A stretch of DNA of 40,686 nt from an uncultured Clostridia bacterium (GTDB lineage Bacteria > Bacillota > Clostridia > Oscillospirales > Ruminococcaceae). The notes under the pieces were generated by a model that was not told the origin of the DNA, made no database searches, and saw only the letters and a program-made list of their open reading frames with translations. The stretch is from contig CANQKY010000008.1 in the NCBI GenBank assembly GCA_947624575.1, positions 1 to 40,686 on the forward strand, written 5' to 3'. Of this stretch, positions 16,073 through 23,919 are shown one piece after another; positions within the stretch are counted from its first letter, which is position 1, and every line of letters starts with the position of its first letter. Made by a program: the position numbers and the translations under genes.

Positions 16073-17815
16073 TTAGAATCTGCTTCTTGCCACATAGGTG
16101 GTATGCAGCACTTCATGCGCCTTGTGGCTGCCCGGCTTACCGAAGTACTCATCATACAGTACCTTCATCACCGGACTCTTGTGCGATTGCCGCAGCTCCA
16201 GTCCTGCGTCCGCATCGTAGAGTGCCTTGGCGCGAATACCTGCCAGATCGGTGAAGTTCCGCACCGACGCAGGCTGTGTGGGCTGACCGCCACCGTTGAC
16301 GCAGCCGCCCGGGCACGCCATCACTTCGATGAAGTGATATTCCGCCTCGCCCTTTTGCACCTTCTCCAGCAGAGCGCGTGCATTGGCAAGCCCCGAAACG
16401 ACCGCCACCTTGACATCGATGCCCGCCACATGATAGCTGGCTTCCTTGATGCCCTTGGTACCGCGTACATCGGTGAAATCGAGCTTTTCGAGCTTGTCAC
16501 CGGTCAGGGTCTCAACTGCGGTGCGGAGCGCCGCCTCCATCACGCCGCCGGTCGCGCCGAAGATATGACCGGCGCCGCTGGCGATACCGAGAGGTACATC
16601 GAACTCCTCGTCCGGCAGAGCGGCAAACTCGATACCGGCGCGGTTGATCATACGTGCAAGCTCACGGGTGGTCAGCGCAATATCCACGTCGGGCACGCCA
16701 GCCGCGTCCTCATCGTCTCTGCCCACCTCGAACTTCTTGGCGGTGCAGGGCATGATGCTGACGACCACGATGTCCTTCGGATCCAGACCGTTCTTCTCGG
16801 CATACCATGTCTTGACAACAGCGCCGAACATCTGCTGCGGCGATTTGCAGCTGGAAAGATTGTCAATGAAATCGGGGAAATTATGCTCACAGAACTTGAC
16901 CCAGCCGGGCGAGCAGGAGGTGATCATCGGCAGCTTACCGCCGTTTTGTACCCGCTCGACAAATTCGTTTGCTTCCTCCACGATGGTGAGGTCGGCGCCG
17001 ACATCGGTATCAAACACCTTGGCAAAGCCGAGCCTACGCAGCGCGGCGACCATCTTGCCGGTCACATTCGTGCCGATCGGCATACCGAATGCCTCGCCCA
17101 GCGTCACCCGAATAGAGGGTGCGGTGTTGACCACCACATGCTTGGTAGGATCGTTGAGCGCCGCCCACACCTTATCGGTGTCGTCCTTCTCGGAGAGCGC
17201 GCCGGTCGGACAAGCCACGATGCACTGACCGCAGGAAACGCAGGCGACGTCCGCCAGATCCTGATCGAACGCACAGCCGATATGGGTTTTGAAGCCACGC
17301 TGATTCGCGCCGATCACGCCGACCGACTGCAGCTTATCGCAGGCTGCCACACAGCGGCGGCAAAGAATGCACTTGCTGTTATCGCGGTACATATGCGGTG
17401 CGCTATCGTCAATCTCGGAGGGCGTTTTCTCGCCGGTGTACCGTTCCTCATTGTCTACGCCGTATTCATGGCAGAGACGCTGCAATTCGCAGTCGCCGCT
17501 GCGAACGCAGGAAAGGCAGGAGCGGTTATGGTTGGACAACAGCAGCTCCAGCGTTGCTTTTCTCGATTTCTGCAAAGCGGGAGAATTGGTCGTGACTTCC
17601 ATACCGTCGTTGACCGGATAGACACACGCCGCCGCCAGACTGCGGGCGCCCTTTACCTCGACCACGCACATACGGCAGGCGCCGATCTCGTTGATCTCCT
17701 TTAAGTAGCAGAGGGTCGGAACGCGGATTCCGTTCATCTGACAGGCTTCGAGAATGGTAATTCCGTTCGGCACACTGTAAGGCATGCCATTGATTTTGAT
17801 ATTTACATTTTCCAA
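16073..17815 (-). CDS. hydA: [FeFe]-hydrogenase catalytic subunit HydA (bifurcating type)
   Basis: This protein of about 580 aa is the H2-forming subunit of a group A3-like, NAD-linked hydrogenase. In order: an N-terminal 2Fe-2S domain (CYLKEINEIGACRMC ... C), a His-Cys 4Fe-4S site (HNRSCLSCVRSGDC), two 4Fe-4S clusters (CILCRRCVAAC; CVSCGQCIVACP), then the H-cluster domain with L1 TSCSPGW (about residue 300), L2 MPCTAKKFE and L3 MACPGGCVNGGGQ, and the small-subunit-like tail. The TTG start at 17815 gives proper spacing to AAAGGTGG; GTG at 17827 would overlap that site. It is last in the hydC-to-hydA operon and partners with HydB/HydC to couple H2 with NADH and ferredoxin. Confidence 0.95.
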   Translation of the reverse strand: MENVNIKINGMPYSVPNGITILEACQMNGIRVPTLCYLKEINEIGACRMCVVEVKGARSLAAACVYPVNDGMEVTTNSPALQKSRKATLELLLSNHNRSCLSCVRSGDCELQRLCHEYGVDNEERYTGEKTPSEIDDSAPHMYRDNSKCILCRRCVAACDKLQSVGVIGANQRGFKTHIGCAFDQDLADVACVSCGQCIVACPTGALSEKDDTDKVWAALNDPTKHVVVNTAPSIRVTLGEAFGMPIGTNVTGKMVAALRRLGFAKVFDTDVGADLTIVEEANEFVERVQNGGKLPMITSCSPGWVKFCEHNFPDFIDNLSSCKSPQQMFGAVVKTWYAEKNGLDPKDIVVVSIMPCTAKKFEVGRDDEDAAGVPDVDIALTTRELARMINRAGIEFAALPDEEFDVPLGIASGAGHIFGATGGVMEAALRTAVETLTGDKLEKLDFTDVRGTKGIKEASYHVAGIDVKVAVVSGLANARALLEKVQKGEAEYHFIEVMACPGGCVNGGGQPTQPASVRNFTDLAGIRAKALYDADAGLELRQSHKSPVMKVLYDEYFGKPGSHKAHEVLHTTYVARSRF

Positions 17816-17832
17816 AAGAGGCACCACCTTTC

Positions 17833-19620
17833 TTACTGTTTTGAAATTGCGCCGAATTTACATTTTTCCATGCAGGCGCCGCACTTAAGGCACTTGTCCG
17901 GATCGATCTTATGCGGATTCTTGACCGAGCCTTCGATCGCACCCGCCGGACAAACGCGCGCACAGAGCGTACAGCCGCGGCACTTATCCGGATCGATCAC
18001 ATATTGCAGCAGGCTCTTACATACGCCGGCAGGACACTTTTTATCCACGATATGAGCAACATACTCGTCGCGGAAATAGCGGAGGGTGGAAAGCACCGGA
18101 TTCGGCGCCGTCTGACCGAGACCGCAGAGAGAGTTTGCCTTGATGTAGTAGCAAAGCTCCTCTAACTTGTCAAGATCCTCCATGGTCGCTTTGCCGTCGC
18201 AGATCTTCTCGAGCATCTCATACATACGCTTGGTGCCGACGCGGCAGGGCGTACATTTACCGCAGGACTCATCGACCGTGAACTCGAGGAAGAACTTCGC
18301 CATATCCACCATGCAGGTGTCCTCGTCCATAACGATCAGTCCGCCCGAGCCCATCATGGAGCCGATCTCGATGAGGTTGTCGTAATCGACCGGTGTGTCA
18401 ATCAAAGAAGCCGGAATACAGCCGCCGGAAGGTCCGCCGGTCTGTGCCGCTTTGAACTTCTTCCCGTTCGGGATACCGCCGCCGATCTCCTCGATGATCT
18501 CGCGGAGGGTGGTGCCCATCGGGATCTCCACCAGACCGGTATGCTCGATCTTACCGCCCAGCGCGAACACCTTGGTGCCCTTCGAACGCTCGGCGCCCAT
18601 CGATGCAAACCAATCCGCACCATTCAAGATAATCTGCGGGATATTCGCATAAGTCTCTACATTGTTGAGAATGGTCGGCTTCTGGAACAGACCCTTTTGT
18701 GCCGGAAACGGCGGACGGGGACGCGGCTCACCGCGGCGACCCTCGATCGAGGTCATCAGCGCGGTTTCCTCACCGCAGACAAACGCGCCGGCGCCCAGAC
18801 GAATGTCCAGATCAAAGTTAAAGCCGGTGCCGAAGATGTCCTTACCCAGCAGGCCGTACTCTCTTGCCTGATCGATTGCGATCTGCAAACGCTTGACCGC
18901 AATCGGGTACTCGGCACGGATATACACATAGCCCTGCGAAGCACCGATCGCATAGCCCGCGATCGCCATCGCCTCGATCACCACATTGGGGTCGCCTTCG
19001 AGGATCGAACGATCCATGAACGCGCCGGGGTCACCCTCGTCGGCGTTACAGCAGACATACTTCTGATCCGCCTGATTCGCCGCCGCCAGCGACCACTTCA
19101 CGCCGGTCGGGAATCCGCCGCCGCCTCTGCCGCGCAGACCGGAATCCTTTATGATTTGAATGACCTGCTCCGGCGTATACTCGGTCAGGCACTTACCGAG
19201 CGCCTCATAGCCGCCCATGCCGTTATACTCGTCGATTTCCTCGGGGTTGATCACGCCGCAGTTGCGCAGCGCAACACGCTTTTGCTTTTTATAAAAGGGC
19301 GTCTCATTCAGAGAAGTGACATCGTCCTCCTTGACCGTCTCCTGATAGAGCAGACGGCGGACGATACGCCCTTTGAGCAGATGCTCACTGACGATCTCAG
19401 GAATGTCGTCTACCTTGACCATGCTGTAGAAGCAGCCCTCAGGATAGACGATCATAATAGGACCTAACGCGCAGAGTCCGAAGCAGCCGGTACGAACGAC
19501 CGAAACCTCCTCGGCAAGCCCCTGCTTTTCGATTTCTGCTTCCAGTGTCCGGACGATCTCCTCACTGCCGGAGGAGGTACAGCCGGTACCGCTGCAGACC
19601 AGTACATGTGAACGAACCAT
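17833..19620 (-). CDS. hydB: Hydrogenase flavoprotein subunit HydB (NuoF-like)
   Basis: This 595-aa subunit carries the NAD(H)/FMN site thought to perform electron bifurcation. It has an N-terminal thioredoxin-like 2Fe-2S domain (CSGTGC and GCFGLC), the NuoF core with FMN/NAD motif GRGGGGFPTGVKWS (about residues 164-177) and AFVCGEETALMTSIEG, an SLBB region, the 4Fe-4S site CGKCTPCRVG, and a C-terminal 2x[4Fe-4S] ferredoxin domain (CRGCTLCARVCP; CLKCGACMEKC). This composite layout is typical of HydB in trimeric or tetrameric bifurcating hydrogenases. It is placed directly before hydA. Start follows GGAGGAAATAAG. Confidence 0.95.
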   Translation of the reverse strand: MVRSHVLVCSGTGCTSSGSEEIVRTLEAEIEKQGLAEEVSVVRTGCFGLCALGPIMIVYPEGCFYSMVKVDDIPEIVSEHLLKGRIVRRLLYQETVKEDDVTSLNETPFYKKQKRVALRNCGVINPEEIDEYNGMGGYEALGKCLTEYTPEQVIQIIKDSGLRGRGGGGFPTGVKWSLAAANQADQKYVCCNADEGDPGAFMDRSILEGDPNVVIEAMAIAGYAIGASQGYVYIRAEYPIAVKRLQIAIDQAREYGLLGKDIFGTGFNFDLDIRLGAGAFVCGEETALMTSIEGRRGEPRPRPPFPAQKGLFQKPTILNNVETYANIPQIILNGADWFASMGAERSKGTKVFALGGKIEHTGLVEIPMGTTLREIIEEIGGGIPNGKKFKAAQTGGPSGGCIPASLIDTPVDYDNLIEIGSMMGSGGLIVMDEDTCMVDMAKFFLEFTVDESCGKCTPCRVGTKRMYEMLEKICDGKATMEDLDKLEELCYYIKANSLCGLGQTAPNPVLSTLRYFRDEYVAHIVDKKCPAGVCKSLLQYVIDPDKCRGCTLCARVCPAGAIEGSVKNPHKIDPDKCLKCGACMEKCKFGAISKQ

Positions 19621-19641
19621 CTTATTTCCTCCTTTTTACGG

Positions 19642-20010
19642 TCAGCTGTTTGCGCCTATGGTATAGGCGGTGATCGGATTGCCGTTCACGAGGTGATCGT
19701 TTACCACTTTCACGGCCTTTTCCGCAGTCATCTTCACATAGGTGACCTTTTCCTTGCCCGGCTCATACACCTCGACCACCGGCTCAAACTGGCAGATGCC
19801 GATACAGCCGGTCTGAGTTACCGTGACGTTGTGAAGCCCGCGCTTTGCCACCTCGTCCGTAAAGGCGGTCAGCACCGGACGCGCACCGGCGGCGATACCG
19901 CAGGTCGCCATACCGACCACGACCCGAATATTATCTTCCGCGTCCTCGCGCATACCAACGCTGTTCTGCATTTTTTCGCGAATGGCTTTGAGTTCTGCTA
20001 AGCTTTTCAT
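19642..20010 (-). CDS. Small 2Fe-2S (thioredoxin-like) protein, HydE-like subunit
   Basis: This 122-aa protein has a thioredoxin-like ferredoxin fold signature: MATCGIAAGARPVL followed by TQTGCIGICQFEPVVEV. Only three cysteines are seen in the expected cluster region, so full 2Fe-2S binding is not certain. Equivalent small proteins occur between the ATPase and HydB genes in many clostridial bifurcating hydrogenase operons (the hydCDEBA order described in Acetobacterium). Role in the complex, electron relay or assembly, is inferred from position. It begins 18 bases after the ATPase gene and ends 21 bases before hydB. Confidence 0.8.
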   Translation of the reverse strand: MKSLAELKAIREKMQNSVGMREDAEDNIRVVVGMATCGIAAGARPVLTAFTDEVAKRGLHNVTVTQTGCIGICQFEPVVEVYEPGKEKVTYVKMTAEKAVKVVNDHLVNGNPITAYTIGANS

Positions 20011-20028
20011 CTTGACAACACCTTTCTA

Positions 20029-20586
20029 TCAGTTTTGCGGAGCGTCGTGCTGAAGGTCGCGATCCCCTTCCCGCAGATAATCGCGCAGATAGGCGATCAC
20101 ATCGGGAGTATTCAGCGGGACATCGCCCAGAACGGCACGAAACTCACGGGTATCCATGACATACTTTTCTTTGCCGTATTGATGGGTGTAGAGAAAATCA
20201 ATATCGGGATTGCACTGCACCAGTGTGCAGACCGTATCGACCAGATTTCCGAGCGGCATTCTATCAATATGATGATAGCCGAAGGTCGCCTTCACGGTGG
20301 TGCCGACGCCGGGCGTGGAAGTCATATCAAGACTGCCGCCGGTCATCTCCGCCGCCATCTTCAAAAACGGAATGCCCAGCCCCACCTTTCGGGTGGTGCG
20401 TGAGGTGAAGAACGGATCGGTCACCTTTGTAAGCTGCTCCTCATTCATGCCGCAGCCGTTATCGCGGATCATCACGGTAAGGCGATCCACGGCGGGCTGC
20501 TCCGACACGGTAATCTCGACCAAGGACGCTTTCGCCTTGACCGAGTTTTCCGCCACATCAAGAATATTTAACGATATTTCCTGCAT
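20029..20586 (-). CDS. Kinase-less HATPase protein in the hydrogenase operon (HydD-like)
   Basis: This 185-aa protein is a lone GHKL ATP-binding domain: N box DVAENSVKAKAS (about residues 11-22), G1 box RDNGCGM, an FFTSRTTRKVGLGIPFLKMAAEMTGGS segment split by the G2 box GLGIP, and TPGVGTTVKATF. No histidine phosphoacceptor, sensor or membrane part is present. About 75 extra C-terminal residues have no motif I know. Its ATG shares a base with the hydC stop. Such orphan ATPases recur in clostridial hydC-to-hydA operons, but their function is not established; anti-sigma-like protein binding or phosphorylation are possibilities. Confidence 0.85.
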   Translation of the reverse strand: MQEISLNILDVAENSVKAKASLVEITVSEQPAVDRLTVMIRDNGCGMNEEQLTKVTDPFFTSRTTRKVGLGIPFLKMAAEMTGGSLDMTSTPGVGTTVKATFGYHHIDRMPLGNLVDTVCTLVQCNPDIDFLYTHQYGKEKYVMDTREFRAVLGDVPLNTPDVIAYLRDYLREGDRDLQHDAPQN

Positions 20587-21080
20587 CAGGCGTATTTCGC
20601 TAAGATCTTGTCTACATCGTCCGGCGTCAGCTTGCCGTAAACCTCATCGTTCACGGTCAGCACCGGCGCAAGACCGCAGGCGCCGATACAACGGCAGGCG
20701 TCAAGCGAAAACTTTTTGTCAGCCGTACATTCGCCGTTTTTGATCCCCAGCTTTTCGGACAGCCTGTCAAACACAGCGCCCGACCCCTTTACATAGCAGG
20801 CGGTGCCAAGACACACCGAGATACGGTACTCTCCCTTCGGGAAAAGCGAGAACTGTGAGTAGAAGGTAGACACGCCGTAGACCTCCTCAAGCGGAACGCC
20901 CAGACCTGCCGCAACCATCTCCTGCACCTCGATCGGCAGGTATCCGTAGATATCCTGCGCTTTCTGCAGAACCGGCATCAGCGCACCCTGCTGCTCCTTG
21001 TGTTCCGCAATGACTGCCATCAATTCCCGCTCCTGCTCCGGCGTGCCGGTGAACGGAATAGATGATTTGGTACTTGCCAT
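20586..21080 (-). CDS. hydC: Hydrogenase subunit HydC (NuoE-like 2Fe-2S)
   Basis: This 164-aa NuoE homologue relays electrons between HydB flavin and HydA. The thioredoxin-like 2Fe-2S domain has the ligands in CLGTACYVKGS (two Cys) and CRCIGACGLAPVLTVND (further Cys), after an N-terminal helical part with VLQKAQDIYGYLP and VYGVSTFYSQF. It is the first gene of the operon, with AGGAGG before the ATG at 21080 and a predicted extended -10 promoter about 80 bases upstream. Confidence 0.95.
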   Translation of the reverse strand: MASTKSSIPFTGTPEQERELMAVIAEHKEQQGALMPVLQKAQDIYGYLPIEVQEMVAAGLGVPLEEVYGVSTFYSQFSLFPKGEYRISVCLGTACYVKGSGAVFDRLSEKLGIKNGECTADKKFSLDACRCIGACGLAPVLTVNDEVYGKLTPDDVDKILAKYA

Positions 21081-21160
21081 ACCACTCAGACCTCCTTCAC
21101 TCTCTGTCAGGTTACCGGACCCCGCACCGCAAAAAAGGCACAGAGGTATCCGTTAAACAC

Positions 21161-21189
21161 ATTATAGCAAATCTCCACGAAAAATGGAA
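21161..21189 (-). promoter_or_regulatory. Predicted promoter of the hydC-hydA operon
   Basis: On the minus strand a perfect -10 TATAAT (21161-21166) has an extended TGC just before it. The -35 (TTCCAT, 21184-21189, 17-bp spacer) is weak, as is common with extended -10 promoters. Confidence 0.6.
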
Positions 21190-21332
21190 GTGGTAATCTT
21201 AACTTTTTCAGTGATTTTCCTGTAATTTTTTCGACTTTTTCCCTATTTCCCGTCTACTATTTCCATAATCTTCCATTTTTAAGGGAAATTTTCGACAAAC
21301 GGATAAAAATCCGCGGGCTTTCCCATAAATGC

Positions 21333-21361
21333 TTTACAGGTCGCAAAAAATTTAGTATAAT
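21333..21361 (+). promoter_or_regulatory. Predicted promoter of the DRTGG-hydS operon
   Basis: TTTACA (21333-21338), a 17-bp spacer and TATAAT (21356-21361) lie about 44 bases before the start of the first DRTGG gene. Confidence 0.7.
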
Positions 21362-21404
21362 ATACACAAACAGGCTTTGAACACAAAGCAGAAAGGATCG
21401 AGCT

Positions 21405-21755
21405 ATGACTGTACAGGATATCAAGGAGATTTTGGAATGTGAAGTGATCACCAAGGACACCGATCTGTCCCGTGAAGTACATACTGCCTGCGGATCGGAC
21501 ATGATGAGCGATGTGCTGGCGTTTGTGAAGGATCAGTCGGTACTGCTGACCGGACTGATCAACCCGCAGGTCGTTCGGACGGCGGACATGATGGATATGG
21601 TCTGCATCGTGTTTGTCAGGGGCAAGGAGCCGAACGAAGATGTGGTAGAGCTGGCGGAAGAACGGGGCATTGTGATGATGAAGACCCGCTACCGTATGTT
21701 TACTGCCTGTGGCCTTTTGTACGACAATGGGCTGCGCGGAGGTTGTGAGCGGTGA
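21405..21755 (+). CDS. DRTGG-domain protein 1
   Basis: This 116-aa protein consists of a single DRTGG-like domain: MTVQDIKEILECEVI at the start, VLLTGLINPQVVRTADMMDM in the middle and VELAEERGIVMMKTRYRMF toward the end. DRTGG domains accompany CBS domains, HPr kinase-like or phosphotransacetylase proteins and are presumed ligand- or protein-binding; the ligand is not known. It is first in an operon with an RsbW-like ATPase (GTGA overlap) and a HydS-like hydrogenase. A paralogue closes the same group at 23587. Confidence 0.8.
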   Translation: MTVQDIKEILECEVITKDTDLSREVHTACGSDMMSDVLAFVKDQSVLLTGLINPQVVRTADMMDMVCIVFVRGKEPNEDVVELAEERGIVMMKTRYRMFTACGLLYDNGLRGGCER

Positions 21756-22183
21756 GCGGAATCCATCTGCATTACGATGTGCCGGGAGATGATTTCACCC
21801 GTGCGGGTGAGGCGTCCGGCAGCGTAAAGAAAGCACTGCGGCAGCTCGGTATTCCCGCCGAGGTGATCCGCAAGGTCGCCATCGCCATGTACGAGGGCGA
21901 AATCAATATGGTCATTCACGCATACGGCGGTACGGTAGATGTGGAGGTCACCGGCGAGGATATCACAATGGTGCTCAAAGACACCGGTCCCGGTATCGAA
22001 GATATTGACCGTGCCATGACCGCCGGTTACTCCACCGCGCCGGACAATGTCCGCTCGCTCGGTTTTGGAGCTGGTATGGGTCTGCCGAACATGAAAAAGT
22101 ACACCGACGAAATGACGGTGGAAAGCGAAGTCGGCGTCGGCACCACCGTCACAATGAAGGTATATATCACGCCAAAAGCGTAA
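21752..22183 (+). CDS. RsbW/SpoIIAB-like anti-sigma-type ATPase
   Basis: This 143-aa protein is a complete small GHKL kinase of the anti-sigma-factor type: N box MYEGEINMVIHAYGG (about 50-64), G1 box DTGPGIEDID, G2 region GFGAGMGLPNMKKY and VGVGTTVTM. RsbW-type proteins bind a sigma factor or partner and phosphorylate an STAS antagonist; no sigma factor or STAS gene is in the window. It starts with GTG overlapping the DRTGG stop. Position beside hydS suggests it is the output of a redox sensor, which is inference. Confidence 0.85.
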   Translation: MSGIHLHYDVPGDDFTRAGEASGSVKKALRQLGIPAEVIRKVAIAMYEGEINMVIHAYGGTVDVEVTGEDITMVLKDTGPGIEDIDRAMTAGYSTAPDNVRSLGFGAGMGLPNMKKYTDEMTVESEVGVGTTVTMKVYITPKA

Positions 22184-22193
22184 TGTCATGTCG

Positions 22194-22224
22194 AAATTCC
22201 CGTTTGCCGCTGCGGGATTTTGTT
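22194..22224 (+). terminator. Weak hairpin with T-rich tail before hydS
   Basis: CCCG (22199-22202) pairs with CGGG (22213-22216) with partial AT extension, followed by a T-rich stretch. It could lower hydS expression relative to the first two genes. The stem is short. Confidence 0.35.
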
Positions 22225-22264
22225 TTCGTGGTTACCAAATGCGGCAGAATGGAGATAAATCAAT

Positions 22265-23590
22265 ATGCCAGATCGGTTTCATTCCGTTACGCTGGACGAA
22301 TCGCGCTGTAAGGGCTGTATCAACTGCATCAAGCGTTGCCCTACCGAGGCGATTCGGGTCAGAAACGGAAAAGCGCATATTCTGTCCGAGCGGTGTATCG
22401 ACTGTGGCGAGTGCATCAGGGTCTGTCCCCATCATGCCAAAATGCCGATCTACGATCCGCTGTCGAGCATGGACAATTTTTCCTATAAAATTGCCCTGCC
22501 CGCTCCGGCGCTTTACGGACAATTTCATAACCTTGACGATATTGATGTCATTCTGAACGGTCTTTTGAAAATGGGCTTTGACGAAGTATTTGAGGTTTCC
22601 CGCGCGGCGGAGGTCATCTCGGACGCGACCCGCAAGCTGGAGGCGGAGCACAAGCTCATAAAGCCGATCATCAGCTCTGCCTGTCCCGCTGTGGTACGGC
22701 TGATCCAAATTCGCTTTCCGATGCTGCTCGACCATTTGCTTCCGCTCAATCCACCGGTCGAGGTGGCAGCCGCCCTGGCACGGAAGGAAGCCGTGAAAAA
22801 GACCGACAGGAAGCCGGAGGAGATCGGCGTATTCTTCCTGTCCCCCTGTGCGGCAAAGAACTCGGCAGTCAAGCAGCCGCTGGGACTGGAACGCTCCAAT
22901 ATCGACCATGTGCTGGCGATCAAGGACGTTTATCCTCCCCTGCTGGCGGGCATGAAAAAAGCCGCCGGAGAGGACATGGAAGAGCTTGGCGAAAGCGGCA
23001 GGATCGGGATCAGTTGGGCAAGCAGCGGCGGCGAGGCGTCCGGCACGCTGATCGAGGATTGCCTGGCTGCCGACGGGATCGAAAATGTGATCCATGTGTT
23101 GGAGAATTTGGAGGACGAAAAATTTCAGGGACTGGAATTTGTGGAGCTCAACGCCTGCAACGGCGGCTGCGTCGGCGGCGTGCTGACGGTGGAAAACCCC
23201 TACATCGCCCTGGCAAGGCTCAAGCATCTGCGGAAATACCTCCCCGTCTCCGCCTGTCATCTTGACCGCATTCCGGACGAGGCTGTACGCGATCATGCGA
23301 TCAAGGAGGAAGAATCGGTATTAAGCCTTTCTACCGACTTTGCCGAGGCGATGCAGAAGATGGCGCAGATGGAGGAGATCGTCAAAAGGCTGCCGGGGCT
23401 GGACTGCGGCTCCTGCGGTGCGCCCTCCTGCCATGCGCTGGCAGAGGACATCGTGCGCGGTCACGCAAGCGAACGGGACTGCGTATTCCTGCTGCGGCAG
23501 CAGATGAGCGAGCTTGCCGAGAAGCTGTCGCAATTTGATGATTACATACCGCTGCCATTACGCAGCGATGATAAGGAGGAATCGGAATGA
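22265..23590 (+). CDS. hydS: HydS-like [FeFe]-hydrogenase homologue with C-terminal Fe-S domain
   Basis: This 441-aa protein has two 4Fe-4S clusters (CKGCINCIKRCP, CIDCGECIRVCP; residues 15-54), a divergent H-cluster domain (about 75-330) and a Fes-type domain with LDCGSCGAPSCHALAEDIV (C381, C384, C389, later C406). The H-cluster loops keep one cysteine in L1 (SSACPAV, C140), Cys and Lys in L2 (SPCAAKN, C195) and the C-x3-C of L3 (NACNGGC, C298/C302), but lose the catalytic-type surroundings (TSC, MPC-KKFE, GGGQ) seen in the HydA of this window. It lacks the PAS domain of some sensory types. This fits the group C, presumed sensory, hydrogenases. Regulatory role is family knowledge plus context; no activity can be read from sequence. 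Confidence 0.85.
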   Translation: MPDRFHSVTLDESRCKGCINCIKRCPTEAIRVRNGKAHILSERCIDCGECIRVCPHHAKMPIYDPLSSMDNFSYKIALPAPALYGQFHNLDDIDVILNGLLKMGFDEVFEVSRAAEVISDATRKLEAEHKLIKPIISSACPAVVRLIQIRFPMLLDHLLPLNPPVEVAAALARKEAVKKTDRKPEEIGVFFLSPCAAKNSAVKQPLGLERSNIDHVLAIKDVYPPLLAGMKKAAGEDMEELGESGRIGISWASSGGEASGTLIEDCLAADGIENVIHVLENLEDEKFQGLEFVELNACNGGCVGGVLTVENPYIALARLKHLRKYLPVSACHLDRIPDEAVRDHAIKEEESVLSLSTDFAEAMQKMAQMEEIVKRLPGLDCGSCGAPSCHALAEDIVRGHASERDCVFLLRQQMSELAEKLSQFDDYIPLPLRSDDKEESE

Positions 23591-23919
23591 CGGTTGCGGA
23601 AATGGCAAACGCCCTTTCAGTTACGGTGCGGTGCGGCGGTGACGCCATGTCGCGGGAGATTGGCGGCTGCTACTGCGGCGATCTTCTTTCGATGGTCATG
23701 GGACGCGCCAAAGCCGATGACATCTGGCTGACGGTGATGGGCAACATGAACTCGGTAGCGGTGGCAACCCTTGCCGACGCCGCCTGTATCCTGCTCTGCG
23801 AAGGGGTGGAGATGGACGCCGAAGGGGAAGCAAAGGCGCTCCAGCAAGATGTGCCGGTGCTCCAAACCGAGCTGCCTGTTTATGAAACGGCAGCCAAAAT
23901 CGCCGCGCTGTTAAAATGA
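23587..23919 (+). CDS. DRTGG-domain protein 2
   Basis: This 110-aa protein is a second single-domain DRTGG-like protein, with MTVAEMANALSVTVRCGG at the start, GGCYCGDLLSMVMGRAK and DIWLTVMGNMNSVAVATLADAACI in the middle and VLQTELPVYETAAKIA near the end. It overlaps both neighbours by ATGA, so it is translationally coupled to hydS and to the PHP gene. It differs clearly from the first DRTGG protein, so the two are old paralogues rather than a recent copy. Ligand unknown. Confidence 0.8.
   Translation: MTVAEMANALSVTVRCGGDAMSREIGGCYCGDLLSMVMGRAKADDIWLTVMGNMNSVAVATLADAACILLCEGVEMDAEGEAKALQQDVPVLQTELPVYETAAKIAALLK

Larger units (their letters stand above)
21081..21404. other. Divergent regulatory region between the two hydrogenase operons
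   Basis: This 324-bp gap has no gene. It is AT-rich, holds back-to-back promoters for the hydC operon (minus) and the DRTGG operon (plus) about 170 bp apart, and must contain whatever joint control exists. I saw no convincing Rex-type or other long palindrome in it. Confidence 0.7.

Noticed and set aside
15850-16155. A 101-codon minus-strand frame in the repeat cluster
   Set aside because: It translates the terminator palindromes and overlaps the hydA end; no ribosome site.
16103-17704. A 533-codon plus-strand frame opposite hydA
   Set aside because: It lies wholly within an intact hydA, has no ribosome site and is rich in His, Arg and Asp in the manner of antisense translations.
21081-21404. 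Rex operator between the hydrogenase operons
   Set aside because: Rex control would be expected biologically, but I could not find a TTGTnAA-N4-TTnACAA-like palindrome.
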